Shown piece after piece: positions 52,480 to 61,326 of a stretch of DNA of 64,000 bases. This DNA comes from Halobacteroides halobius DSM 5150 (GTDB lineage: Bacteria; Bacillota; Halanaerobiia; Halobacteroidales; Halobacteroidaceae). Within the stretch, counting starts at the first letter, position 1. Every line of letters begins with the position of its first letter. The notes under the pieces are model-generated. The model did not search any database, had not been told where the DNA came from, and saw nothing but the letters and a program-made list of their open reading frames with translations. Where the stretch lies: NCBI RefSeq assembly GCF_000328625.1, contig NC_019978.1:2232001-2296000 (forward strand), given 5' to 3'. A program made the position numbers and the translations under genes.

Positions 52480-54207
52480 TTAATTTTTATCTCGCTTCTG
52501 GTAATTAGTATGCAGTAAGTGATGAGCTTTTTCACTTAATGGTGCTCCTAAGAAATCTTCATATAATTTCTTAATCTCTGGGTTTTCATGAGATTTACGA
52601 ATCTTATCAGATTGATCAATATTATATAACCCTTGGCCACGCTTAGCTTTGATCTCTTTAGAAGCTGGATATGGCTGACCGCCACCTCCAACACAACCAG
52701 CTGGACAAGCCATCACTTCAATAAAGTCATAATTAGCTTCACCAGCTTTAACTTGGTCTAATAAATCCGCTGCATTGCCTAAACCATGAGCCACAGCAAC
52801 CTTAACAGTATCATTTCCAATTTCTACTGCTGTTTCTTTAACACCTTTTAATCCACGAACTTCATCTAAGTCAAGCCGTGGTAATTCTTCATCAGTTAAT
52901 TTTTCATAGACTGTTCTTAAAGCAGCCTCCATTACTCCACCAGTCGTTCCAAAAATGGTTCCTGCTCCTGTAGCTTCACCCATCATTCTATCATACTCTG
53001 TATCTTCAAGTTCTGCAAACTTAATTCCAGCTTCTTTAATCATTCTAGCTAACTCTCGAGTAGTCAATACTGCATCTGTATCCTGAGTACCACTATCTTG
53101 TAACTCTCCTCTTTCTTTTTCAAACTTCTTAGCTGTACAAGGCATAATAGAAACAGTATAAATATCTTCGGCTTCTAAATCCTTTGTCTCAGCATAATAA
53201 GTTTTAGCTAAAGGAGAAAACATTGACATTGGCGATTTAGCTGTTGATAAATTATCTAATAACTCTGGGTAATTATGCTCACAAAACTTAACCCAACCTG
53301 GACAACAAGAAGTTATCTGTGGTGTATTAGATTCTTTATCTTCTAACCTTGCTAATAACTCACTTCCTTCTTCCATAATAGTTAAATCAGCAGCAAAGTC
53401 AGTAGAGAATACTCGATCAAAACCTAGTTGGTTTAAAGCAGTAGCTAATTTTCCAGTTACTACTGTACCAGGCTCCATACCAAATGGCTCTCCCATTGTA
53501 GCTTGAATAGATGGAGCAGTCTGGACTACAACATGCTGATTTTCATCTTCTAAAGCCTGCCAAACTTTATCTACTTCACTAACTTCAGTTAAAGCTCCTA
53601 CAGGACAAACTGTTACACACTGACCACAATTAGCACAATTAATTTCTGCTTGTGGTAAATCAAAAGCTGTAGTTACTACAGAATCGAAGCCACGCTGAGT
53701 AAAATCTAAAGCAGATACACCTTGAATTTCTTCACAAGTTCTTACACAACGTCCACATAGAATACATTTGTTTGGATCACGTTTAATTGACGGGCCAAAC
53801 TCATCAATCGGATGTTTTGTCTGCTCCCCTTCAAATCTAATTTCATTAATTCCTAACTTTTCAGTCAGACCTTGTAATTCACAAGTTCCACTTCGTTCAC
53901 AAGTTAAACATTCGTTAGGATGATTAGCTAATAATAATTCTACATTTGTTCTTCTTGCTCTTCTAACTTTAGTACTATGGCTTTTAATCTCCATCCCATC
54001 TGCTACTGGAGCTACACAAGAAGCTAATAAATCACCTGTTTTTGCATTTTCTACTACACAAACTCGACATGAGCCAAATAAGCTTAAATCTGGATGATAA
54101 CAAAGTGTTGGTATATCAATCTCTAATTTTTTCGCTGCATCCAAAATAGTAGAACCCTGTTCTACTTCAACCTGCTGGCCATCTATAGTTAACGTGATGG
54201 TAGACAT
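52480..54207 (-). CDS. hydA: NADH-linked [FeFe] hydrogenase catalytic subunit HydA
   Basis: 575 residues. N-terminal [2Fe-2S] domain (CYHPDLSLFGSCRVC), His-ligated cluster (HPNECLTCERSGTCELQ), two [4Fe-4S] (CILCGRCVRTC and CANCGQCVTVCPVGA), then the H-cluster domain: TSCCPGWVKFCEHNYPELL (L1), VSIMPCTAKKFEKER (L2), VMACPAGCVGGGGQPY (L3). It reduces protons or oxidises H2. Shorter than the Thermotoga HydA, whose extra C-terminal [2Fe-2S] extension is absent. ATG at 54207 follows AGGAGTGG. Last gene of the hyd operon. Confidence 0.94.
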   Translation of the reverse strand: MSTITLTIDGQQVEVEQGSTILDAAKKLEIDIPTLCYHPDLSLFGSCRVCVVENAKTGDLLASCVAPVADGMEIKSHSTKVRRARRTNVELLLANHPNECLTCERSGTCELQGLTEKLGINEIRFEGEQTKHPIDEFGPSIKRDPNKCILCGRCVRTCEEIQGVSALDFTQRGFDSVVTTAFDLPQAEINCANCGQCVTVCPVGALTEVSEVDKVWQALEDENQHVVVQTAPSIQATMGEPFGMEPGTVVTGKLATALNQLGFDRVFSTDFAADLTIMEEGSELLARLEDKESNTPQITSCCPGWVKFCEHNYPELLDNLSTAKSPMSMFSPLAKTYYAETKDLEAEDIYTVSIMPCTAKKFEKERGELQDSGTQDTDAVLTTRELARMIKEAGIKFAELEDTEYDRMMGEATGAGTIFGTTGGVMEAALRTVYEKLTDEELPRLDLDEVRGLKGVKETAVEIGNDTVKVAVAHGLGNAADLLDQVKAGEANYDFIEVMACPAGCVGGGGQPYPASKEIKAKRGQGLYNIDQSDKIRKSHENPEIKKLYEDFLGAPLSEKAHHLLHTNYQKRDKN

Positions 54208-54282
54208 TTTCTTACCACTCCTTTTAATCACTAGTAAATTTATTTAATCAATTTTAACTTATAACTTTTAGCTGCTCAATTA

Positions 54283-56085
54283 TTATCCGCGCGAAATTGC
54301 ATCTGTTGGACATTTATCAGCACAAGCACCACAAGAGATACATACTTCAGCATCAATTACATGATCTTCTTTAGGCTCTCCCTCAATAGCATCTACTGGA
54401 CAAACTTTAGCACAAGCTGTACAACCAATACAAGCATCTGCATCTATAACATAGCCTGATGATAATTCTGAACATGCTCCCGCTGGACAAGTTTCATCAT
54501 AAATATGAGCTTCATATTCATTACGGAAATATTTTAAAGTACTTAAGACTGGATTAGGAGCTGTTTGACCTAAGCCACAAAGAGAAGTACTCTTAATATT
54601 TTCTCCTAAATCCTCTAATAACTTAATATCTCCCTCTTGCCCTTCACCAGCAGTAATTCTTTCTAGAATCTCTAACATACGTTTTGTACCTTCACGACAT
54701 GGTGTACACTTACCACAAGATTCACTTTGCGTAAAGTCTAAGAAGAAACGAGCTACATCAACCATACAAGTATCTTCATCCATTACTACTAATCCACCAG
54801 AGCCCATCATAGCTCCTGCATCGATTAAAGAATCATAATCAACTGGTAAATCTAAATGTTCCTTTGTTAAACAACCTCCAGAAGGTCCACCAATTTGAAC
54901 TGCTTTAAAGTCCTTATCACCAAGGATTCCACCACCAATATCAAATACAATCTCTTCAATTGTAATCCCCATTGGGACTTCAGCCAATCCAGTATTATTA
55001 ATTTTACCAGTTAAAGCAAATACCTTAGTACCTTTACTTCCTTCAGTACCAACTTTACTGTATTCCTCAGCAGTTTCTTTAATAATCACTGGTACATTAG
55101 CAAAAGTCTCTACATTATTAATATTAGATGGTTTACCCCACAAACCTTTTTGAGCTGGGAATGGTGGTCTAGGACGTGGCATTCCTCTTTTACCTTCAAT
55201 AGAATTCATTAAAGCTGTTTCTTCACCACAAACAAAAGCTCCCGCTCCTTCTTTAATGTGTAATTCAAAACTAAAATCAGACCCAAATAAGTTATCACCT
55301 AATAAGCCGTATTCTTCTGCCTGATCAATAGCCTTTTGTAATCTCTGGATTGCTAGTGGATATTCAGCTCGGACATAAACATATCCTTCGTCTGCTCCCA
55401 TAGCATATCCACCAATAATCATTCCTTCAATTAGTCGGTGTGGATCTCCTTCTAGGATACTCCGATCCATAAATGCTCCAGGATCTCCTTCATCTGCATT
55501 ACAGATAATATACTTTTTATCACTTTCAGCATCATGAGCAAATTGCCATTTTAGTCCAGTTGGGAAACCTCCCCCACCACGACCACGCAGTCCTGCATCC
55601 TTAACTTGATCAATTACTTCTTGAGCAGACATTTCTGTTAAAGCTTTACCTACTGCTTCATAACCTCCAACAGCAATATATTCTTCAATATTCTCTGGAT
55701 CAATCCGTCCACAATTAGCTAAAGCCACTCGTTGTTGTTTTTCATAAAATTCAATGTCATGATATGATGGGATATTCTCTTCAGTAATTGGCTCTTCATA
55801 TAATAATCTTTCTACTGTTCTACCTTTTAATAAATGCTCTTCTACTACTTCTTCCATATCTTCTGGTGTTACTTCACAGTAAAATACACCTTCTGGATAA
55901 ATAATTATAATTGGCCCTTTTTCACAAAAACCATGGCATCCTGTTTCAACTACCTTGACTTCATTCTTTAAGTCTTTAGCATCTAATTCATCTCTTAAAG
56001 CATCTTGTACCTCTTTACAACCTGAAGAAACACATCCGGTTCCTCCACAAACTAAAATATGAGATCTATAAATAGATTCTTCCAT
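54283..56085 (-). CDS. hydB: NADH-linked [FeFe] hydrogenase NADH/FMN subunit HydB (NuoF-like)
   Basis: 600 residues. N-terminal thioredoxin-like [2Fe-2S] domain (VCGGTGCVSSGCKEV, VVETGCHGFCEKGP), NuoF core with GLRGRGGGGFPTGLKW (FMN/NADH) and ESCGKCTPCREGTKRM, and a C-terminal 2[4Fe-4S] domain (CIGCTACAKVCP, CISCGACADKCP). In electron-bifurcating HydABC it takes electrons from NADH and passes ferredoxin's too. ATG at 56085 preferred (GGGAGG eight bases before); an in-frame start at 56103 would include the RBS. Confidence 0.94.
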   Translation of the reverse strand: MEESIYRSHILVCGGTGCVSSGCKEVQDALRDELDAKDLKNEVKVVETGCHGFCEKGPIIIIYPEGVFYCEVTPEDMEEVVEEHLLKGRTVERLLYEEPITEENIPSYHDIEFYEKQQRVALANCGRIDPENIEEYIAVGGYEAVGKALTEMSAQEVIDQVKDAGLRGRGGGGFPTGLKWQFAHDAESDKKYIICNADEGDPGAFMDRSILEGDPHRLIEGMIIGGYAMGADEGYVYVRAEYPLAIQRLQKAIDQAEEYGLLGDNLFGSDFSFELHIKEGAGAFVCGEETALMNSIEGKRGMPRPRPPFPAQKGLWGKPSNINNVETFANVPVIIKETAEEYSKVGTEGSKGTKVFALTGKINNTGLAEVPMGITIEEIVFDIGGGILGDKDFKAVQIGGPSGGCLTKEHLDLPVDYDSLIDAGAMMGSGGLVVMDEDTCMVDVARFFLDFTQSESCGKCTPCREGTKRMLEILERITAGEGQEGDIKLLEDLGENIKSTSLCGLGQTAPNPVLSTLKYFRNEYEAHIYDETCPAGACSELSSGYVIDADACIGCTACAKVCPVDAIEGEPKEDHVIDAEVCISCGACADKCPTDAISRG

Positions 56086-56115
56086 TTGCTTTACCTCCCT
56101 CAAAACTTAAATTTA

Positions 56116-56490
56116 TTACTCCTCTAATCTAGCAACAACTAAATCTTCTACAATATGACCATTTACTATATGACCAGCTATAATTTTCTTTACATCATCA
56201 ACTGTAACTGGACCATACGTAATTCTGTCTTTCCCTGGTAGTTGGACATCAACTAGTGGTTCTTTTTCACACATACCAATACAACCAGTTTGAGTAATAA
56301 TTACATCTAAATCTCTTTTGTTTACCTCTTTAACAAGAGCCTTCATTACTTCTCTTGCTCCAGCTGCAATCCCACAAGTTCCCATTCCTACAATTACTTT
56401 AGGTTTATTGATAGTATCTCTAGTTTGTAAATCCTTTTGAGCCTTCTTTCTTAATTCCTTTAATTCATCTAATGATTTCACACTAATCAC
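56116..56490 (-). CDS. Thioredoxin-like [2Fe-2S] ferredoxin
   Basis: 124 residues. Four conserved cysteines in GMGTCGIAAGAREVMKAL and TQTGCIGMCEKEPLVDV fit the thioredoxin-like ferredoxin fold of NuoE/HydC-type proteins (only three Cys fall in the visible motifs). Found in many Clostridia hyd operons between the ATPase gene and hydB. It overlaps the upstream gene by four bases. Confidence 0.83.
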   Translation of the reverse strand: MISVKSLDELKELRKKAQKDLQTRDTINKPKVIVGMGTCGIAAGAREVMKALVKEVNKRDLDVIITQTGCIGMCEKEPLVDVQLPGKDRITYGPVTVDDVKKIIAGHIVNGHIVEDLVVARLEE

Positions 56491-57032
56491 CTCCGCAATT
56501 GTTCTAAATTATCAGTTAAGTAACCTTCTATCCAATCTAATACTTGAGGATCATTAATTTCTAATTTTGGCCCTAAATTATTCTTTACCTCTCTAGTATC
56601 AAATTCAAACTTTTGCTCATTAAACTTATGTTGATATACTAAATCAAGCTTCGGATTAGAAACTAAAAAAGTAATTATAGTTCCTACTATATCACCTAAT
56701 GGTGCTCTATCTATATGACTATGTCTAAAAGAGGCCACTACCTTAGTTCCTAGATCTAGATTAGATTCTAACTTAAAATCCCCTTCACACCTCTTAGCTG
56801 CTGCTTTAAATAATGGTAATCCTAATCCTACATCTCTAGTGGTTCGTGATGTAATAAATGGATCCAAAACGTCTTTTTCTTGTCCTTTGTTCATTCCAGA
56901 ACCATTATCAATTACTTTAATAAGTAACTGATCATCCTTAATATTCTCTTCGATAATCACCTGTATTAAAGTAGCCTCAGCAGTTATTGAATTCTGGATT
57001 ATATCTAAGATATGAAGTGATAATTCTCGCAT
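56487..57032 (-). CDS. Histidine-kinase-like ATPase of a hydrogenase operon
   Basis: 181 residues, HATPase_c fold without a kinase dimerisation domain. N-box HILDIIQNSITAEATLIQVII, G1 IDNGSGMNKGQ, G2 DVGLGLPLFKAAAKR. No phospho-acceptor His domain, so not a classic sensor kinase. These genes recur between hydC and hydB in HydABC operons; the role is unknown. Overlaps hydC by one base. Confidence 0.8.
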   Translation of the reverse strand: MRELSLHILDIIQNSITAEATLIQVIIEENIKDDQLLIKVIDNGSGMNKGQEKDVLDPFITSRTTRDVGLGLPLFKAAAKRCEGDFKLESNLDLGTKVVASFRHSHIDRAPLGDIVGTIITFLVSNPKLDLVYQHKFNEQKFEFDTREVKNNLGPKLEINDPQVLDWIEGYLTDNLEQLRR

Positions 57033-57523
57033 TATTTATACTGTTCTAAAACTTCTGATACTTTATCTGGAGTCATTCGACCATGAGTATCATCATTTAC
57101 CATAATTACTGGGGCCAAGCCACAAGCACCAATACAAGCTACTGACTCTAAAGTAAATTGTAGGTTATCAGTAGTTTCGCCATCATCTACTCCTAACTGA
57201 TCTCTAATTTCATCTAAAACTGCTCCTCCACCACGCACATGACAAGCAGTTCCCATACAAACTCTAATAATATTTTCACCTCGTGGCTCTAAATGAAACT
57301 GAGAATAAAAAGTTGTCACTCCATACACTTGACTAAAAGATAAATCTAATTGATTAGCTATTTCTTTTAGTACTTCTTCTGGTAAATAACCATACTCGTT
57401 TTGAGCATCTTGTAAAACTGGGATTAAATTTTTCTCTTTTTTCTCATATCCCTCTAATACCTTCTTTAAAGGTTTTAGATATTGTTCTTGATTGTCTGCT
57501 TCATTTCCACATTGACAAGCCAT
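57032..57523 (-). CDS. hydC: NADH-linked [FeFe] hydrogenase subunit HydC (NuoE-like)
   Basis: 163 residues, thioredoxin-like [2Fe-2S] protein. LIPVLQDAQNEYGYLPEEVLKEIA, VYGVTTFYSQFHLEPRG and the four cysteines in CMGTACHVRGG and CIGACGLAP are typical of NuoE/HydC. ATG at 57523 with GGGGGTA upstream is preferred; the longer in-frame reading starts in a hydrophobic leader without an RBS. First gene of the operon. Confidence 0.93.
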   Translation of the reverse strand: MACQCGNEADNQEQYLKPLKKVLEGYEKKEKNLIPVLQDAQNEYGYLPEEVLKEIANQLDLSFSQVYGVTTFYSQFHLEPRGENIIRVCMGTACHVRGGGAVLDEIRDQLGVDDGETTDNLQFTLESVACIGACGLAPVIMVNDDTHGRMTPDKVSEVLEQYK

Positions 57524-57623
57524 AATCACTATACCCCCTTTAAATTTTACAATAATCTTAATCTGATATATTATATTTACTAATCTAAATATAACACACC
57601 ATGAAATAAATTCCAAGGTTAAA

Positions 57624-57650
57624 ATAATATGTGAATAACTTCACTTGGAT
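57624..57650 (-). promoter_or_regulatory. Candidate Rex operator in the hyd operon leader
   Basis: The palindrome GTGAA-N4-TTCAC (57631-57644) reads TGTGAATAACTTCAC on the plus strand, close to the Rex consensus TTGTGAA-N4-TTCACAA. It lies about 30 bases downstream of the -10 box, where a bound repressor would block transcription. Rex is the redox (NADH/NAD+) repressor that controls hydrogenase and fermentation genes in Firmicutes. Confidence 0.6.
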
Positions 57651-57680
57651 GATAAATAAAAAAATTCTTACCTCTATTAG

Positions 57681-57709
57681 ATTATATGTAAAAACCAATA
57701 GCATGTCAA
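57681..57709 (-). promoter_or_regulatory. Strong sigma-A-type promoter for the hyd operon
   Basis: Minus strand TTGACA, 17-base spacer, TATAAT: consensus in both boxes. About 150 bases upstream of the hydC start. Confidence 0.9.
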
Positions 57710-57739
57710 AATTGATAATTTAATAACAATCATATCAAA

Positions 57740-57772
57740 TAATAAAGATCCAATCAAAAGATTGGACCTTTT
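57740..57772 (-). terminator. Terminator after rfaE2
   Basis: Minus strand GGTCCAATC, loop TTTT, GATTGGATC, then TTTATTATTTG. Directly beyond the rfaE2 stop and upstream of the hyd promoter. Confidence 0.8.
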
Positions 57773-57773
57773 A

Positions 57774-58253
57774 TTAACCATATGTTTTTAGTATCTTATT
57801 TACAATTTTAGTAGTCGAAGCACCTTTTATTTCTGAAACTAATTTAATCTGTCCTCCATACTCATTTACTACTCTTGCTTCTGGTAATTCCTCTATTTTA
57901 TAGTCGCCTCCCTTAACATAAACATTAGGTTGTAACTTAGCAATTACTTTACTAGCAGTTTTCTCAGCAAAAATAGTAATATAATCTACCACCTCTAGAT
58001 TGGCCAATAATTCAGCCCGTTCCTGTTCAGAAATCAAAGGTCTTTTTTCACCTTTTAAAGCTTGCACAGAAGTATCACTATTTAAACCAACAACCAATAA
58101 ATCACCATTGGTTTTAGCCTCCGCTAAATATCTAGTATGACCAACATGTAATAGATCAAAACAACCATTAGTAAAAACAACTTTAGCACCAGCTTCTTTT
58201 TCAGTAGCTAAAATTTCTTTTAATTCTGCTAAAGAATAAATTTTACTCATCAT
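57774..58253 (-). CDS. rfaE2: Heptose-1-phosphate adenylyltransferase (RfaE domain II)
   Basis: 159 residues. Cytidylyltransferase-like fold with VFTNGCFDLLHVGHTRYLAEAK (HxGH motif) and VKGGDYKIEELPE. It makes ADP-D-glycero-D-manno-heptose precursor in LPS inner-core synthesis. A separate gene, not fused to the kinase. Overlaps rfaE1 by 11 bases. Confidence 0.93.
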   Translation of the reverse strand: MMSKIYSLAELKEILATEKEAGAKVVFTNGCFDLLHVGHTRYLAEAKTNGDLLVVGLNSDTSVQALKGEKRPLISEQERAELLANLEVVDYITIFAEKTASKVIAKLQPNVYVKGGDYKIEELPEARVVNEYGGQIKLVSEIKGASTTKIVNKILKTYG

Positions 58254-59241
58254 TATCTTCTCCTTGAATTACTGTAGATAATTCTTCTTTAGTAACTGTA
58301 GCAACCCCTAACTTTCTAACCACAATTCCAGCAGCATGATTAGCTAATTTCATTGCTTCTTCTAAAGAAGCACCACTTGCTAAAGATAAGACCAAAGTTG
58401 CAATTACAGTATCACCAGCACCTGTTACATCAAATACTTCTGTGTAATTAGAGGCCGAAATATGAATCATTTCTTCTTTAGTAAATAATTGCATTCCTTC
58501 ACCACCTAAGGTGATTAATATAGCATCTGCCTCTAATTTTTCTTTTAATTTCCAACCTGCTTTTTCTATTTTATCTGGAGTATCAAGTTGAAAACCTACA
58601 GCTTTTTCTGCTTCCTCTTTGTTTGGTGTAGCAATGGTAATCCCTTTAAAGGTAAGCAAATTATAACGAGAATCTACTGTAATAATTTTATTGTATTTAT
58701 TAGCTAAAGCAATCACTCGCTTCTTTAAATTAGTAGTAAAGACTCCATTACCATAATCAGATAGTAATATAGCATCAAGTTGGTCTATAATCTCTTCTAC
58801 ATAATCTATTAGTCTTTCCTCAATTTCTTTATCAATTGCATGTGTCTCTAATTTATCAACTCTAACTACTTGTTGTTTTACCATCTGATCTCCCCCAGCT
58901 AAAATTCTAGTCTTTACAGAAGTAGGGCGAGATTCATCAACTATTAAACCCTCAGTTTTTAATCCTAGGTTATTTAATTTAGTATTTAATTTCTGACCGA
59001 CCATGTCATCACCAATCACTCCAGCTAAATAAACATTTCCTGCTAAAGAAGCTACATTATTAGCAGCATTACAGCCTCCACCAGGTAGTATTTCTTCTTC
59101 ATCTTGCTCCAAAATTAAAACAGGAGCCTCTCTAGAAATACGCTCTGGTTGACCAGTGATAAATTCATCAGCAATCATATCACCTATAACTAAAATATTT
59201 TGATCATTAAAATTTGGTAAATGCTGCAATAAATCAACCAC
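58243..59241 (-). CDS. rfaE1: Heptose-7-phosphate kinase (RfaE domain I)
   Basis: 332 residues, PfkB/ribokinase fold. Early VIGDMIADEFITGQPERISREAPV and LPGGGCNAANNVASL; catalytic DVTGAGDTVIATLVLSLASGA with Asp base. Phosphorylates D-glycero-D-manno-heptose-7-phosphate at C1. Overlap with gmhB by one base shows a tight operon. Confidence 0.94.
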   Translation of the reverse strand: MVDLLQHLPNFNDQNILVIGDMIADEFITGQPERISREAPVLILEQDEEEILPGGGCNAANNVASLAGNVYLAGVIGDDMVGQKLNTKLNNLGLKTEGLIVDESRPTSVKTRILAGGDQMVKQQVVRVDKLETHAIDKEIEERLIDYVEEIIDQLDAILLSDYGNGVFTTNLKKRVIALANKYNKIITVDSRYNLLTFKGITIATPNKEEAEKAVGFQLDTPDKIEKAGWKLKEKLEADAILITLGGEGMQLFTKEEMIHISASNYTEVFDVTGAGDTVIATLVLSLASGASLEEAMKLANHAAGIVVRKLGVATVTKEELSTVIQGEDNDE

Positions 59242-59834
59242 TACTGATCCCTCTTTTCAAGATGTGATAAAATCCATTCCACTGCATCATGCAAGTCTTC
59301 TGCTACATAATCTGGCTTTACTTCCCAACTATCACGATCATTTTCATAATTACCTCTTCCATAACCTGTTAATACTAAAATTCCTTTGGCTCCTACTCTG
59401 CGAGCCGTCTCTACATCACTGATTTTATCCCCCACCATATAGGATTTATTTAGATCTAAATCAAATTCTTCTGCTCCTTGCAATAACATACCTGGCTTAG
59501 GCTTACGACAATTACAGTTTTTATTAAACTTCCCCTCTCCTACATCAGGATGATGATGACAATAATAAATTTCATCTAAATAAGCATCTTCTTGGGCAAG
59601 TAATCGCTCTAACTTAGCATGAACCTCTCCAATCATTTCTTCTTTAAAATAACCGCGAGCTACACCAGCTTGATTGGTTGCTAACAAAGCTTTAATTCCA
59701 GCTTGATTAAGTTTTTTTATAGCTAAACTAGTTCGTGGCAATAACTCATAACGACTAGCGTGGTTTACATAACCAATCTCTTTACTTACTGTTCCATCTC
59801 GATCCATAAATACTCCTACACAATTTAAATCCAT
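59241..59834 (-). CDS. gmhB: D-glycero-D-manno-heptose 1,7-bisphosphate 7-phosphatase
   Basis: 197 residues, histidinol-phosphatase-like HAD. GVFMDRDGTVSKEIGYVNH (motif I), LLATNQAGVARG (motif II), zinc loop YYCHHHPDVGEGKFNKNCNCRKPKPGM (shortened here as the Cys/His-rich part), MVGDKISDVETA. Removes the 7-phosphate. Isomerase gmhA is not in the window. Confidence 0.93.
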   Translation of the reverse strand: MDLNCVGVFMDRDGTVSKEIGYVNHASRYELLPRTSLAIKKLNQAGIKALLATNQAGVARGYFKEEMIGEVHAKLERLLAQEDAYLDEIYYCHHHPDVGEGKFNKNCNCRKPKPGMLLQGAEEFDLDLNKSYMVGDKISDVETARRVGAKGILVLTGYGRGNYENDRDSWEVKPDYVAEDLHDAVEWILSHLEKRDQ

Positions 59835-59849
59835 TAGTTCTCTCTCCTC

Positions 59850-60422
59850 TTAAAAATAATATCTCATACCAACATTTAATCCTTCTGTCCGTTTTTGCCC
59901 ACTAAACCTTCTGTGCTCTATCTCTAAATAAGTACGTCTAGTTAATTGATAATCAAATCCTAAATTATACCCTAAATAATTTTCATCAGGGCCCGTACCT
60001 AATAAGAAATCAAACCCTACATTTAAATCCAAACTATCTGTCTCTTTTTTAGAAATCAATAATCCAACTCTTGGGTCTCCTTCATTTAATTCCTGCAACT
60101 TAGTATGATAACCTACTATTGCAGATAAATTAAAGTCTGGCTTATTAATAATAGCTAATTTAGCATTTAAATCTAGCACATTTCTATTATTCTTATTTTT
60201 ATCTTTGTAGTGAGTAAATAATCCTTCAACTCCAAAATTAGATGACAGGCCTATATCGGTTTCCAAATTTAAAGCAATTAAATTCCCATTTAAGGTTTGA
60301 ACTCCATACGCAACCGAAGGATGATAAGGATCAAGTTCAGCCTTTTGTAAAGCTGAAGCAGAACCAATATTCATTAACATAACAACCATTATCAATATTA
60401 CTACTGTAACTTTATTCTTCAT
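59850..60422 (-). CDS. Outer-membrane beta-barrel protein
   Basis: 190 residues. Signal peptide to SASA (about residue 24), then alternating strands (NLIALNLETDIGLSSNFGVEGLF, FNLSAIVGYHTKL, SLDLNVGFDFLLGTG, YLGYNLGFDYQL, TYLEIEHRRFSG) ending LNVGMRYYF with a terminal Phe, the signature for BamA-assisted insertion. Supports an outer membrane. Family unclear; next to heptose genes, consistent with an envelope role. Confidence 0.82.
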   Translation of the reverse strand: MKNKVTVVILIMVVMLMNIGSASALQKAELDPYHPSVAYGVQTLNGNLIALNLETDIGLSSNFGVEGLFTHYKDKNKNNRNVLDLNAKLAIINKPDFNLSAIVGYHTKLQELNEGDPRVGLLISKKETDSLDLNVGFDFLLGTGPDENYLGYNLGFDYQLTRRTYLEIEHRRFSGQKRTEGLNVGMRYYF

Positions 60423-60494
60423 TTACAATCCCCCTTTATAACTTGTCCAACTATCAATATAACATATTTACTACAATAATTCATTGCTAATATT

Positions 60495-60758
60495 TTACTC
60501 GTTAAATTTCCCCTTAATAATTGTAGCAATTTCTGCTACTGCTTCTTCTTCATCTACCCCATCTCCTTGAATTATTACTGCATCATCACATCCAATTGCT
60601 AAAGATATTAAACTAATAATACTCTTTACATTGGCCTCTTTATTACCATGAATAATTTTTAACTCAGATTCAAATTTATTAGCCACATCAACCAATAAAG
60701 CAGCTGGTCTAGCATGTAATCCAGTTTGGTTTTTAATTTTAACTTCTTTAGTCACCAT
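60495..60758 (-). CDS. ptsH: Phosphocarrier protein HPr
   Basis: 87 residues. Catalytic His15 in QTGLHARPA, regulatory Ser46 in NVKSIISLISLAI, IQGDGVDEEEAVAEI near the end. Carries phosphate from Enzyme I to sugar PTS Enzymes II; phospho-Ser46 serves catabolite control in Firmicutes. No other PTS gene nearby. Confidence 0.95.
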   Translation of the reverse strand: MVTKEVKIKNQTGLHARPAALLVDVANKFESELKIIHGNKEANVKSIISLISLAIGCDDAVIIQGDGVDEEEAVAEIATIIKGKFNE

Positions 60759-60777
60759 TTATTATCACCTCGCAAGT

Positions 60778-60809
60778 AGTTGTATAATTACCTAATTATA
60801 TATACAACT
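60778..60809. repeat. Inverted repeat upstream of ptsH
   Basis: AGTTGTATA (60778-60786) and TATACAACT (60801-60809), separated by 14 bases. It lies 20 bases upstream of the HPr start and may be an operator or a weak stem, with no T-tract. Confidence 0.5.
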
Positions 60810-60850
60810 TTATAATTCCTGCTTAAATACCTTTTTAAATTGAAAATAAT

Positions 60851-61321
60851 CTACCATTGGCATTGCTCTATTAAAATATCTACTACCCCTTCTAAATATT
60901 TTTGATCAAGTTCATTAAAGCGTTCTTTAATCGGACTATCAATATCTAATACCCCTTTTATTTCTCCGGCGATAATTATGGGGACTACTATCTCTGATTT
61001 AGAAGCAGCATCACAAGTAATATGTCCTGGAAAATTATGTACATCAGAAACTACTAGAGTCTCTTTTTTAGCTATCGCCGTCCCACAAACACCAGCCCCT
61101 TTATCAATTCTAATGCAGGCTGCTAGTCCTTGAAACGGGCCAAGAACTAACTGTCCTTCTTGCCACAAATAAAATCCAGACCAATTGACCTGTTCTAAGT
61201 TATTATATAAAACTGCTGCTGTATTAGCCAAATTAGCAATTAAATTATCTTCATCAGCTGTTAATCCTTTAATTTGAGTAACAATTGTATTATATTTTTC
61301 TTCCTTAGTCATTTCTTTCAC
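60851..61321 (-). CDS. Free methionine-(R)-sulfoxide reductase (GAF domain)
   Basis: 156 residues. NWSGFYLWQEGQLVLGPFQGLAACIRI, KGAGVCGTAIAKKETLVV and HITCDAASKSEIVVPI hold the three Cys of fRMsr, with a DIDSPIKERF end. Reduces free Met-R-O in the cytosol, a repair/defence enzyme. Five bases downstream of rlmD, same operon. Confidence 0.93.
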   Translation of the reverse strand: MKEMTKEEKYNTIVTQIKGLTADEDNLIANLANTAAVLYNNLEQVNWSGFYLWQEGQLVLGPFQGLAACIRIDKGAGVCGTAIAKKETLVVSDVHNFPGHITCDAASKSEIVVPIIIAGEIKGVLDIDSPIKERFNELDQKYLEGVVDILIEQCQW

Positions 61322-61326
61322 TCCTT

